The notes beneath the pieces were generated by a model. That model was not told where the DNA came from. It saw only the letters and a program-made list of their open reading frames with translations, and did no database searches. The position numbers and the translations under genes were made by a program. DNA of 64,000 nucleotides, from positions 62,001 to 126,000 of the forward strand of contig CAVUAN010000006.1 of the NCBI GenBank assembly GCA_963739435.1, in the 5' to 3' direction. Below, piece after piece: positions 8,938 to 17,464 of the stretch (the stretch's first letter is position 1; every line of letters starts with the position of its first letter). The DNA comes from CAVUAN01 sp963739435. Lineage in GTDB: Bacteria > Acidobacteriota > Thermoanaerobaculia > UBA5066 > Gp7-AA6.

Positions 8938-10437
8938 CTAGTCCGAGTGGATCTCCCAGCAAGCCGCCGGCAGCCGGTCGTCCGGCAGAATCTCGATTCG
9001 GACACCAAGTCTCGTCTCGACATCCGACAACAGGTCCGGATCCTCCTCGGTGACGAGCCGCGCGAGAGTTGGATGCACGCTGACCCGGATCGCGTCCCCG
9101 GGCAAGGCGGAGGCCCGGCCCCGCAGGAGCTCCCGTCTCATATCGAGCGCCGCCGTCAGGTCCGTCGGCACGCGGCCGCCGCCGCCGCACGCCGGGCAGG
9201 AGCGCGTGAGGACGCGCTCCAGGTTCCCGCGCGAACGCTGGCGGGTGATCTCGACCAGGCCGAAGTCCGAGATCTGCAGGACCCGTGTGCGGGAGCGGTC
9301 GCGCGAGAGCTCCTTCTCGAAGCGCTCGAAGAGCTCGCGGCGGTGCTCGGGCTCCTCCATGTCGATGAAGTCCACGACGAGCAAGCCGCCGAGATCTCTC
9401 AGCCGGATCTGCCGCGCCACCTCCGGAACGGCTTCGAGGTTCGTGGCGAAAACCGTTTCCTCGAGCGCGTCCTTGCCGACGAAGCGGCCCGTGTTGACGT
9501 CGATCGCGACGAGCGCTTCGGTCTGGTGGATCACGATCGAGCCCCCCGAGGGAAGGGCCACGCGATTGAGGAGAGCATCCTGGATCGAAGCCTCGACGCC
9601 GTAGGCTTCGAAAATCGGCTCGTTCTTACCGTACACGTGCACACGCGCTGCCAGGCCCGGCGCCACCGCGCGCAGGAACTCCTCGATCCGGCCGGCGGTC
9701 AATTCCTCGTCGACGCGGATCGCCTCCAGGTCCTCCGCGGCCACATCCCGCACGATGCGCAGCGGCAGCTCGAGCTCGCGGTGGAGCAGCGCCGGCGCCC
9801 CGGCATTCTCCGCCTTTCGGGCGATTCGGGCGGCGAGATCGGTCAGGTAGCGCCGGTCTGTCTCGAAATCCGCGACAACGGCTCCCTCGGCGGCCGTGCG
9901 CGCGATGAATCCTCCCTCGCCGCCCAGTCCCTCCAGGATCTGCCGCAAGCGCTCGCGCTCGGCGTCGCTCGTGATCCGTCTCGACACGCCGGTCTCCCGG
10001 AGGCCCGGAAGGTAGACCAGCATGCGCCCCGGCAGCGACAGGTTCGTCGTCACGCGGGGGCCCTTCCCCTCCCGAGGGTCCTTCGTGACCTGGACGACGA
10101 CCTCCTGCCCCTCTTTCAGCACATCGTCGATGCGAGGACGCTCCCCGCGGTCGGGTGGGCCCGGGCCGAGCGTGTCGTCGCCAGGATCCTCCGCCGCGTC
10201 CTCGATCGAGCGCGGCAGGGCGTCCTCGACGTAGAGGAAGGCGTCGCGGTCCAGTCCGATCGCAACGAAGGCAGCCTGCATGCCGGGCAGGACGCGGTGC
10301 ACGCGGCCCTTGTAGACGTGGCCGACGAAACCCTGCCTGTGACGCCGCTCGTGGAAGACCTCGACGGTCCGGCCGTCCTCCGTCAACGCGACCCGCGTTT
10401 CGGGAGGCGTCACGTTGACGAGCAGCTCTCTTCTCAC
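8938..10437 (-). CDS. rng: Ribonuclease G/E family endoribonuclease
   Basis: 499 residues. An N-terminal S1-type RNA-binding region (GFVGHVYKGRVHRVLPGMQAAFVAIG) is followed by the RNase E/G catalytic core: GGSIVIHQTEALVAIDVN and GLLVVDFIDMEEPEHRRE hold the Mg-binding aspartates, and CPACGGGG is the zinc-link motif that joins subunits. Its length fits RNase G (no long C-terminal scaffold), so it probably trims 16S rRNA and degrades mRNA in the cytoplasm. It starts with GTG at 10437, overlapping the rodA TGA (GTGA), and is the last gene of the cell-shape operon before the terminator at 8834. Pairing of rng with mre genes is also known from other bacteria. Confidence 0.93.
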   Translation of the reverse strand: MRRELLVNVTPPETRVALTEDGRTVEVFHERRHRQGFVGHVYKGRVHRVLPGMQAAFVAIGLDRDAFLYVEDALPRSIEDAAEDPGDDTLGPGPPDRGERPRIDDVLKEGQEVVVQVTKDPREGKGPRVTTNLSLPGRMLVYLPGLRETGVSRRITSDAERERLRQILEGLGGEGGFIARTAAEGAVVADFETDRRYLTDLAARIARKAENAGAPALLHRELELPLRIVRDVAAEDLEAIRVDEELTAGRIEEFLRAVAPGLAARVHVYGKNEPIFEAYGVEASIQDALLNRVALPSGGSIVIHQTEALVAIDVNTGRFVGKDALEETVFATNLEAVPEVARQIRLRDLGGLLVVDFIDMEEPEHRRELFERFEKELSRDRSRTRVLQISDFGLVEITRQRSRGNLERVLTRSCPACGGGGRVPTDLTAALDMRRELLRGRASALPGDAIRVSVHPTLARLVTEEDPDLLSDVETRLGVRIEILPDDRLPAACWEIHSD

Positions 10438-11531
10438 GCGTTGGCGAACCGGCGGTACTCGACGCCGAGGATCAACCCGATCGCGGTGAACGTCGTCGCC
10501 ACCGACGACCCGCCGTAGGAGACGAGCGGCAGAGGGATCCCGGTGATCGGCAGCAGGCCGATCATCATGGACGCGTTGATGACCACCGAGAAGAAAATGA
10601 CCGACGCCAGAGACAGGATGAGGAACACACCGCCCCGGTCGCGCGCCACGGAAGCGAGCGTCAGGCAACGGAGAACGAGCGCCGTGAAGAGGCCGAGCAC
10701 GAGCAGGATTCCCAGAAACCCCCATTCCTCCGCGACCACGGCCAGGATGAAATCGGCGTGCTGGACGGGAAGGAACCGCAACTGGCTCTGCGTCCCGGCG
10801 CCGAAGCCCTTGCCGGAAAAACCGCCGGATCCCACCGCGATCTTCGATTGGCGCACCTGGTAGCCCGCGCCCAGCATGTCCACATCGGGGTTCAGGAAGG
10901 TGCCGATGCGGGCCTTCTGGTAGTCCTTGAGGAAGAACCACCCGCCGCCGGCCACCGCGGCGAAGATCAACACGATCGCGACCCAGCCGCGCCACGGCAG
11001 GCCCCCGAAGAAGAGGCCGATGAAGGCGATCGGCAGGAAAGTCAGCGCGAGGCCGAGGTCGGGCTGAAGGAACGTCAGCAGGAAGGGCGTGCCGACGATC
11101 GCGGCGAGCTTCAGGAGGGTGCCGGCCTTCAGCTTCGCGTCGTCTTCGTTCTCGAACATGTAGGCGACGAGCAGGGCCGTGGCGATCTTGGCGAGCTCGG
11201 CGGGCTGGAACTGGAAGGCGCCGACGCGAATCCAGGAGCGGACGTTGGCGATCCGCTCTCCGAACAGCAGCAGGTACACGAGCGGCACGAGCGTCGCGCA
11301 ATACAGGGCCAGGGAGAACTTGAGGAGCGTGCGGTAGTCGAAGAGCGTCGCGGCCACCATCGCGGCAATACCGACGGCGACCCACAGGGCCTGCCGGCCG
11401 GCCAGCCCGGCCAGACGGCCGCTCGCCGTCGTCGAGGAGACGAACAGCACGCCCAGGACCGCCAGCGAGAGAGAGGACCCGAGGACGACGAGGTCCAGCC
11501 GCCTCGGAACGGGAAGCACGCGCGTGATCAC
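10434..11531 (-). CDS. rodA: RodA peptidoglycan glycosyltransferase (SEDS)
   Basis: 365 residues, about ten transmembrane segments. SEDS signatures: WIRVGAFQFQPAELAKIA after the first helices, LQPDLGLALTFLPIAFIGL carrying the catalytic aspartate region, and the C-terminal block LPLVSYGGSSVATTF. RodA polymerises glycan strands during side-wall elongation together with PBP2, which is the gene immediately upstream here. The start is GTG at 11531, overlapping the mrdA TGA; the stop overlaps the rng start in the same way, indicating translational coupling through the operon. Confidence 0.93.
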   Translation of the reverse strand: MITRVLPVPRRLDLVVLGSSLSLAVLGVLFVSSTTASGRLAGLAGRQALWVAVGIAAMVAATLFDYRTLLKFSLALYCATLVPLVYLLLFGERIANVRSWIRVGAFQFQPAELAKIATALLVAYMFENEDDAKLKAGTLLKLAAIVGTPFLLTFLQPDLGLALTFLPIAFIGLFFGGLPWRGWVAIVLIFAAVAGGGWFFLKDYQKARIGTFLNPDVDMLGAGYQVRQSKIAVGSGGFSGKGFGAGTQSQLRFLPVQHADFILAVVAEEWGFLGILLVLGLFTALVLRCLTLASVARDRGGVFLILSLASVIFFSVVINASMMIGLLPITGIPLPLVSYGGSSVATTFTAIGLILGVEYRRFANA

Positions 11532-13402
11532 GGCCGCTCTCCCACCCGGTTGCCCGCGCGGACCAGGCCCGGGGCGGGCGCCTCCTTGTCCTCCTGGGTC
11601 TTGCCGAACCGTTTCTCGAAGATGGCCTTGGCCAGCGGCGCCGCGGCGGTGCTCCCGTGCCCTCCGTTCTCGACGAAGACGACGACGACGATCTGCGGGT
11701 CTTCGACGGGCGCGAATCCGGCGAACCAGGCGTGATCCCCGATGCGCTTGGACTTCGGCAGGCCCTCGGACGTCTCGCGCCCGACGACCTGCGTCGTGCC
11801 GGTCTTGCCCGCCGTGCTCAATCCGGGAATGTGCCCCTGCAGGTAGGCCGTGCCCCCGGGCTCGTTCAAGACCGCCCACATCCCGTTGGTCACGATGGCC
11901 ACCTTGTCGGCGTCGAGCGCCAGGCCCTGCTTCGCTTCAGGGGTGTAACGGAGTTTCTCGCCGGTGCCCGGAACCTGCGAGGCGTAGAACAGGTGCGGCG
12001 TCGGCAGGCGCCCGCCCTCGACGAGGCCGGAGAGGGCCCGCGCAACCTGCATCGGCGTCACGAGCACGGGGCCCTGGCCGATGGCCACCGAGATCGTCTC
12101 GCTCGGGTACCAGCGAGCGCCCCGCTTCGTGCGCGCCCACTCCTCCGACGGCACGTTCCCGCTCTTCTCGTAGGCCAGATCGACGCCCGTCGGCTCTCCG
12201 AGTCCGAACCCCTTCGCGATTTCCGCGATCCTGTCGATCCCGAGGCGCCGGCCCAGGTTGTAGAAGTACACGTCGCAGGACATCTTGATGGCGTCGCGCA
12301 GGCCGACCCAACCGTGCCCTTCCTTCTTGTGGCATCGAAACGTCCGCCCGTAGAAGGTTGCGTAGCCCGGGCAGAAGACCTTCTCCTCCGGGTTGACGAG
12401 ACCCTTGGCGAGAGCCCCATAGGCTTCGAAGACTTTGAACACCGAGCCCGGCGAGAACTGGTTCTGGATGGCGCGGTTCTGGAGCGGGTGGCGCGCATCG
12501 CCGATCAGCCCATCCCATTCCTTCTTGGTGACGCGGCGCGTGAACCAGTTGGGATCGTAGGACGGCGAAGAGACGAGCACGAGGATCTCGCCCGTCTTCG
12601 GGTCCAGCGCGACGCAGGCGCCCACCTTGTCTTTGAAGAAGTCCTCGGCGACCTGTTGCAGGTCGAGGTCGAGCGTCAGGAAGAGGTTCTCGCCGGGGCG
12701 CGCGTCGATCCGGGCCTCCTCGGCGATCTCGCGCCCGTGGGAGTCCACGATGACACGGCGCTCGCCGTGGGTGCCCGCCAGCAGCTTCTCGTACGACTCT
12801 TCGATGCCTTTCTGCCCCACCCAGTCGCCCACGCGGTATGCCGTTTCACCGGCCTTGGCGATCTGCTCGGGGCTCACCTCGGAGAGGTAGCCGAGCGCGT
12901 GCGCCGCCGACACTCCGCGCTTGTAGAGGCGCCGCTGCGACACGGTGATGAAGAACTCCGGGTGCTCGGGCGCCCGCGCCTCGATCGACGCCACCTCTTC
13001 GATGCCGAGGTTCTCGGCGATCGGAATCGGCAGGAACTCGGGATCGCGCAGTCCCCGCCGCACCCGGGCCTGGACCTGCTCGCGCGGCGTCTGGAGCACT
13101 CCGGCGGCCAGGTCGATCGCCGAGCCGATGTCCTTTGCCTCCCGGCGGTAGAGCTGGAGGTTGTAAGCGGGCTCGTTCTCGACCAGGACCGAGCCCTTGC
13201 GGTCGAGCACGTACCCGCGCGGCGCCATGACCTTCACCGAGCGAAGCCTGTTGTTCTCGGAGAGGCCGAAGTAATACTCGCCGCGCGAGATCTGGATGTA
13301 CCAGTACGCCGTCGCCAGCAGGGCAAACGCCGCGCCCGCCGCCACGCGAGAGCCCTCGATCCTCCGCCCCAGCAGCCGCCGGTCGTCGCGAACTTTCAGC
13401 AA
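11528..13402 (-). CDS. mrdA: Penicillin-binding protein 2 (elongation transpeptidase)
   Basis: 624 residues: one N-terminal membrane anchor (RVAAGAAFALLATAYWYIQ), the PBP dimerisation domain starting RGYVLDRKGSVLVENEPAYN, and a transpeptidase domain with the active-site SPGSVFKVF (SxxK), SCD in KMSCDVYFYN as the SxN equivalent, and STAGKTGTTQ (KTG). It cross-links peptidoglycan with RodA in the elongasome. The stop of mreD (13407-13409) lies 4 nt before a TTG at 13402, which I take as the start because no in-frame ATG or GTG is present between the mreD end and the membrane anchor; the open frame continues further back only through mreD. Confidence 0.93.
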   Translation of the reverse strand: MLKVRDDRRLLGRRIEGSRVAAGAAFALLATAYWYIQISRGEYYFGLSENNRLRSVKVMAPRGYVLDRKGSVLVENEPAYNLQLYRREAKDIGSAIDLAAGVLQTPREQVQARVRRGLRDPEFLPIPIAENLGIEEVASIEARAPEHPEFFITVSQRRLYKRGVSAAHALGYLSEVSPEQIAKAGETAYRVGDWVGQKGIEESYEKLLAGTHGERRVIVDSHGREIAEEARIDARPGENLFLTLDLDLQQVAEDFFKDKVGACVALDPKTGEILVLVSSPSYDPNWFTRRVTKKEWDGLIGDARHPLQNRAIQNQFSPGSVFKVFEAYGALAKGLVNPEEKVFCPGYATFYGRTFRCHKKEGHGWVGLRDAIKMSCDVYFYNLGRRLGIDRIAEIAKGFGLGEPTGVDLAYEKSGNVPSEEWARTKRGARWYPSETISVAIGQGPVLVTPMQVARALSGLVEGGRLPTPHLFYASQVPGTGEKLRYTPEAKQGLALDADKVAIVTNGMWAVLNEPGGTAYLQGHIPGLSTAGKTGTTQVVGRETSEGLPKSKRIGDHAWFAGFAPVEDPQIVVVVFVENGGHGSTAAAPLAKAIFEKRFGKTQEDKEAPAPGLVRAGNRVGERP

Positions 13403-13406
13403 GGTT

Positions 13407-13910
13407 TCACCGCAGCTTCCGCAGTTGCCGTTTTTGCCACCACTCGCGCCACGGAAAGCGCTCCGCGGCGTAGAGCACCGCACCCGCCACGCCTGTGGCC
13501 GCCGCGCGAGCGAGGGCATCGGGCGAGGCCAGCACGAGCGGCGCCTGCAGGAGGAGCGCGCCGAGCACGCCGACGATCAAGTCGTTGGCGATCGAGGCCG
13601 CGGCCAGCGCCGCCCCGACCGCGAGCGCGCCGCCGAAGACGATCCGCACGGAAATCATGGCCAGGCCGTAACCGATCGCCGCCTTCGCAAACGCATTCAT
13701 CCCGAAGAGCTGCTGCGAGAAGGCGTCCTCGACGAAGCCCGCCGCTGCGCCTGTCAGCACCGCGCGCACGAAGTTGCCGCCTCGAGACACGCTCGCCGTC
13801 GCGAGCAGGAACCAGTCGACCGGCAGGAACCCCCGGTACCGCGATCCTCCGACCAGGAACTCCAGGGCCGTCGCCGCCGCCAGCAGCAGCGCGATCCGGC
13901 CAAACGTCAC
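13407..13910 (-). CDS. mreD: Rod shape-determining protein MreD
   Basis: 167 residues with five or six hydrophobic segments (IALLLAAATALEFLVG, AVLTGAAAGFVEDAF). MreD sequences diverge strongly, so the call leans on size, topology, the motif GFVEDAFSQQLFGMNAFAK typical of MreD helix 3, and its place between mreC and mrdA. It is an inner-membrane part of the elongasome that works with MreC to activate PBP2-RodA. GTG start at 13910 overlaps the mreC TGA. Confidence 0.85.
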   Translation of the reverse strand: MTFGRIALLLAAATALEFLVGGSRYRGFLPVDWFLLATASVSRGGNFVRAVLTGAAAGFVEDAFSQQLFGMNAFAKAAIGYGLAMISVRIVFGGALAVGAALAAASIANDLIVGVLGALLLQAPLVLASPDALARAAATGVAGAVLYAAERFPWREWWQKRQLRKLR

Positions 13911-14800
13911 GGACGTTCACCCTTCACCCCTCCCAGAATTTCCATGGATGCCGGCGACGGCGCCAGCACGAGCACGTCCGTCAGGCGGGCAAATGGCGCC
14001 GACGGCCGCACCACGATCTCCAGAAAGATGTTCGATCCCCGTGCCACGGATTCGACCTGTCCGATTGGCACTCCGCGCGGATAAATGCCGTCGATCCCGG
14101 CCGACTCGATGAGATCTCCGGCCTTGACCGTCGATGTCGTCGGAATGTTGTTCAGCCTCAGGGAGCCGCGGCCGTCGCCGCGAGCGACGCCCAGCTCTCC
14201 CGTGCGTACGATCCGCGCCCCGGCCGCCGCCGAGGCGTCGAGCAGGAGCTGGGCGCGGGAAAGGGTGTGGCCCACGGTCACGACGCGGCCGACGAGCCCC
14301 TCGGGGACGGCGATCGGCGAGCCCATCACGACGCCCCGCGAAGATCCCGCACCGATGAGCGCGCTCTGAGAACCGGACCGCCTCTCGACCAGCAGCACCG
14401 GAGCCATGTCGACAATCGAGGGAAGCGCCGCCAGGGCGGCGGCCGCGGCCGTCTGCCCCTCGCGCCGCTGCTGGAGAACCTCGGCGCGAAGCTGGAAAAC
14501 CTCTCTCTCCCGGGCCGCGAGGAGTTCTCTCAGCCGCGCGTTGTCCGAGCGGGCCCCGTAGAGGTTCGCCACCGAATCGACGGCCGACGTCGCGCCGCGC
14601 GACAGCCAGGACACTGCGCTCGCCAGCGGCGCCGCCGCCGACAGGATCCACGACTGGAGCACCGTCCCGCTGCCCCGGCTCTTGGCCGGGGCCTGCGCCG
14701 AGAGCAGCAACACGCAGAACGCGAGGACCGAGGCGAGCACCATGCCGCCGCGCCGCGAGCGCCCCCCGATGACATCCGTGCGCGGGTTCACGACCCTCAT
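13907..14800 (-). CDS. mreC: Rod shape-determining protein MreC
   Basis: 297 residues: a short cytoplasmic Arg-rich start, one membrane span (MVLASVLAFCVLLLSAQ), a coiled coil (NARLRELLAAREREVFQLRAEV would continue as heptads) and two beta-barrel domains with the MreC motifs IGAGSSRGVVMGSPIAV, GLVGRVVTVG and IYPRGVPIGQVESV. It is the periplasmic scaffold that contacts PBP2. The ATG at 14800 is 18 nt after the mreB stop; the stop overlaps the mreD GTG. Confidence 0.92.
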   Translation of the reverse strand: MRVVNPRTDVIGGRSRRGGMVLASVLAFCVLLLSAQAPAKSRGSGTVLQSWILSAAAPLASAVSWLSRGATSAVDSVANLYGARSDNARLRELLAAREREVFQLRAEVLQQRREGQTAAAAALAALPSIVDMAPVLLVERRSGSQSALIGAGSSRGVVMGSPIAVPEGLVGRVVTVGHTLSRAQLLLDASAAAGARIVRTGELGVARGDGRGSLRLNNIPTTSTVKAGDLIESAGIDGIYPRGVPIGQVESVARGSNIFLEIVVRPSAPFARLTDVLVLAPSPASMEILGGVKGERP

Positions 14801-14818
14801 AACAGGCGCTCGCCTTCC

Positions 14819-15844
14819 CTACGTGATCGAGATCTTGCGCAACAGGTCCATATCCGTGAGCATGGCTCCCGTACCGAGCACGACCGAGGCGAGCGGGTCC
14901 TCGGCGTAGGAGATCGGCAGGCCCGTCTCCTCCCGCAGGCGGCGATCGAGGTTGCGCAGGAGCGATCCGCCGCCCGTGATGATGATGCCCTTGTCCATGA
15001 TGTCGGCCGAGAGCTCGGGCGGCGTCCTCTCGAGCGCGACGCGCACGCTCTCGACGATCGCGGCCACGACCTCGGAAAGGGCTTCGCGAATTTCCTCGTC
15101 CGTCAGGACGAGTGTCTTCGGAATTCCCTCGACGAGGTCGCGCCCCTTGACCTCCATCGTGAGGGGCTCGTCCAGGGGGTGCGCCGAACCGATTTCGATC
15201 TTGACCTGCTCGGCCGTGCGCTCGCCGATCAGCAGGTTGTACTTGCGCTTGATGTATTGGATGATCGCCTCGTCCATCTCGTTGGAAGCGGTTCGCACGG
15301 ATCGGCTGTAGACGATGCCCGCCAGCGAGATCACGGCGACGTCCGTCGTGCCGCCGCCGATATCCACGATCATGTTGCCCGCGGGCTCCGTGATCGGAAG
15401 GCCTGCCCCGATCGCGGCAGCCATCGCCTGCTCGATGATGAAGACCTCGGAGGCTCCCGCCCGCAGCGCCGAGTCCTGCACGGCCCGCTTCTCGACCTGC
15501 GTGATCCCGGAGGGCACCGAGATCACGATGCGCGGCCGGACGAAGAAGGAGCGGCCGTGCGCTTTCTTGATGAAGTGGTCGAGCATTTTCTCCGTGACCT
15601 CGAAATCGGCGATCACGCCGTCTTTCATCGGCCGGATCGCCACGATGTTGCCCGGCGTGCGGCCGAGCATCTCCTTGGCCTCCGTGCCGACCGCCTCGAC
15701 GCGGTTGGTCAGGTTGTTGACGGCGACGATCGACGGCTCGCGCACCACGATGCCCTTGCCCCGCGCGTACACGAGCGTGTTGGCTGTTCCGAGATCGACG
15801 GCGAGATCATTCGAGAAAATGGAGAAAGCGGATTTCCAGGCCAA
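14819..15844 (-). CDS. mreB: Actin-like cell-shape protein MreB
   Basis: 341 residues, full length. Actin-fold nucleotide motifs are visible: NDLAVDLGTANTLVYARGKG (phosphate 1), VDIGGGTTDVAVISL (phosphate 2) and IIITGGGSLLRNLD (adenosine). IRPMKDGVIADFEVTE and LGRTPGNIVAIRPM are standard MreB blocks. It forms membrane-bound filaments that guide side-wall synthesis. It follows the FecR-domain gene by only 9 nt, so both are probably in one transcript. Confidence 0.96.
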   Translation of the reverse strand: MAWKSAFSIFSNDLAVDLGTANTLVYARGKGIVVREPSIVAVNNLTNRVEAVGTEAKEMLGRTPGNIVAIRPMKDGVIADFEVTEKMLDHFIKKAHGRSFFVRPRIVISVPSGITQVEKRAVQDSALRAGASEVFIIEQAMAAAIGAGLPITEPAGNMIVDIGGGTTDVAVISLAGIVYSRSVRTASNEMDEAIIQYIKRKYNLLIGERTAEQVKIEIGSAHPLDEPLTMEVKGRDLVEGIPKTLVLTDEEIREALSEVVAAIVESVRVALERTPPELSADIMDKGIIITGGGSLLRNLDRRLREETGLPISYAEDPLASVVLGTGAMLTDMDLLRKISIT

Positions 15845-15853
15845 AGATCCTCC

Positions 15854-17302
15854 CTACAGCGGCTCCACGAACACTTTGAGCTTTTTCACGGTTTCATTGC
15901 CGGCGGCATCCACCGCCTTGACGATCAGCATCGCGTACCCCTCGCGGTCGAGCGTGATCGTCTTCTTGAACGCTCCATCGGCCTCGACGTCGGCCAGCTC
16001 GGCGTTGACGGTCACGATCGCGCCCGGGGCCGTCTTTCCAAAAATGAGGAAGAGGTTGCCCATCTGCTGCGGCGTCGAGACCGTCAGCGGGGGCGGAACC
16101 CCCGTGCCCGCCTGCGCCGGCGGCGGCTCCGTCAGCATCTTGAAACGGCGCACCACGCTCCAGTCCGAGTTCACGCGGTCCGCATTGATCGCGGCCACGC
16201 GCCAGAAGTAGGAACCCTCGCGCGAAACCTTGATCCGCGCGGCCGTGGACGTCCGGTCGTCCAGGTCCACGTCGGTCGCGTCCGGCACGAAGAGTCGCGA
16301 ACGTGAAATCTGGAGCCGGTAGCGAACCGCGCCCTTGACGGGGCTCCAACGGATGTCGATCTGGTCTCCGGTGTGCAGGTCGTACACACGGTTGTCGGCC
16401 GGCAGGACGGCCTGTGGAGTCTCCGGCACGGCAACTTTCGCCATCGTGATGCCCGTTTTCACGCCGGCGGCAATCCTTTCGCGGTCAGCCAGGACCACCG
16501 TCTCCTTGCCGGTCGAAACGGTTGCCTTGCCCTGATACGTCGTGACCTCCGTCCGTTCGCCTTGCGAGACGTCGATACCGACACGAGACGCCTTGGCGAC
16601 ATTGGCCGTCGCCGCGTCCGTCGAGACTGTCGAGGAAGAGTTCGCCGTGTAGACGTTCAGCGCTCCCGAGATCATCTTGATCTGGCTTCCGCCGGCCTCG
16701 GAGGCCTGGGGGCGGCGCACCTCGAAAAGCGAGCCGGGCCGAATCGTGTAGAGGGTCCCGTCGGAGAACATGATCTCCGCCGAACCGCTCTTGCCCGTCT
16801 TGATGAAATCGCCGTCGTAGAGAGACTGCCGCTGCCTGGCCCCCTCAAACGAGGGGCGTCCCGCCGACTGCACGGCGACGTCCCCCTCGACGAAAATGAA
16901 GGAAGCGTCTCCCGCCTCCTCGGTGCCGGAGCCGCCGATGGCGCGCCGCGAGTACGACTGCGACTCGACGGCGAGGCGGAACGCTTCGTCCCACTTGCTC
17001 TTGCTCTGCGCTTCCTGCGCGGTGCGCAGCAGGTCGCGAGCCTGCGCGAGATTGGAACCCGGACGCGACGAGCCGGGAGCACCGGAGGCGCGGCCCAGCA
17101 TTTGCTCCGCGTTGGCAACTTCGACCTTCGCCCGCTCCTCGGGAGAACGGCGCGTGCGCGAGTAGATGAAGTAGGTGAGGACCGAGCCCGTCAGGACGAT
17201 CACGAGGATGAGCGCCCAGTGCTTCAACCGGTCGATCGAGATCACATACCAGTCGATGTCCCCGCCGACAGGCTGTCTCGGGCGGGGCTTGTGCTCGGCC
17301 AT
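15854..17302 (-). CDS. Membrane-anchored FecR-domain protein, first gene of the mre operon
   Basis: 482 residues. A short N-terminal tail and one transmembrane helix (LKHWALILVIVLTGSVLTYFIYS) precede a helical stretch with Lys/Glu-rich TPR-like character (residues 55-110), then a FecR domain (VEGDVAVQ...QSLYDGDFIKTGKSGSAEIMFSDG and TLYTIRPGSLFEVRR), a fibronectin-like module (DIRWSPVKGAVRYRLQISRS, SYFWRVAAINADRVNSDW) and a C-terminal beta-sandwich (GKTAPGAIVTVNAE ... VKAVDAAGNETVKKLKVFVE). Orientation puts the folded part in the periplasm, where FecR domains often bind peptidoglycan or partner proteins. The ATG at 17302 has GGAGG 5 nt upstream. Its location directly before mreB suggests a cell-wall or shape role, which is inference. 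Confidence 0.8.
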   Translation of the reverse strand: MAEHKPRPRQPVGGDIDWYVISIDRLKHWALILVIVLTGSVLTYFIYSRTRRSPEERAKVEVANAEQMLGRASGAPGSSRPGSNLAQARDLLRTAQEAQSKSKWDEAFRLAVESQSYSRRAIGGSGTEEAGDASFIFVEGDVAVQSAGRPSFEGARQRQSLYDGDFIKTGKSGSAEIMFSDGTLYTIRPGSLFEVRRPQASEAGGSQIKMISGALNVYTANSSSTVSTDAATANVAKASRVGIDVSQGERTEVTTYQGKATVSTGKETVVLADRERIAAGVKTGITMAKVAVPETPQAVLPADNRVYDLHTGDQIDIRWSPVKGAVRYRLQISRSRLFVPDATDVDLDDRTSTAARIKVSREGSYFWRVAAINADRVNSDWSVVRRFKMLTEPPPAQAGTGVPPPLTVSTPQQMGNLFLIFGKTAPGAIVTVNAELADVEADGAFKKTITLDREGYAMLIVKAVDAAGNETVKKLKVFVEPL

Positions 17303-17464
17303 AAACCTCCGAAATTGCGAGACTTACCCAAGATTCTTATAGCACAGTCAAGCTCCGGTCCTCGGGTGGCTGAGGTTTTCGAGGGGGTCTCCAACTCCCC
17401 ACCCCCGCTCTCCCCACGCGGTATAGTCGCCCGTTCTCAAAATCGGCGATACGGAGGGATCGGA
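17303..17464. promoter_or_regulatory. Divergent promoter region, mre operon and ppiD
   Basis: 162 bp without a gene between divergent start codons. A TATAAG hexamer at 17341-17336 on the minus strand is a candidate -10 for the FecR-mre operon (about 34 bp before its ATG). TATAGT at 17422-17427 on the plus strand is a candidate -10 for the ppiD-like gene, but no good -35 is visible for it. GGAGG sites precede both starts. The pyrimidine-rich stretch at 17395-17415 has no obvious function. Confidence 0.45.

Noticed and set aside
11657..16306. A 1549-codon open frame on the plus strand across the mre operon
   Set aside because: It is antisense to mrdA, mreD, mreC, mreB and the FecR-domain gene, all with clear motifs. 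In GC-rich DNA such long shadow frames are expected, and its translation shows Arg/Asp/Glu/His-rich filler without domains.
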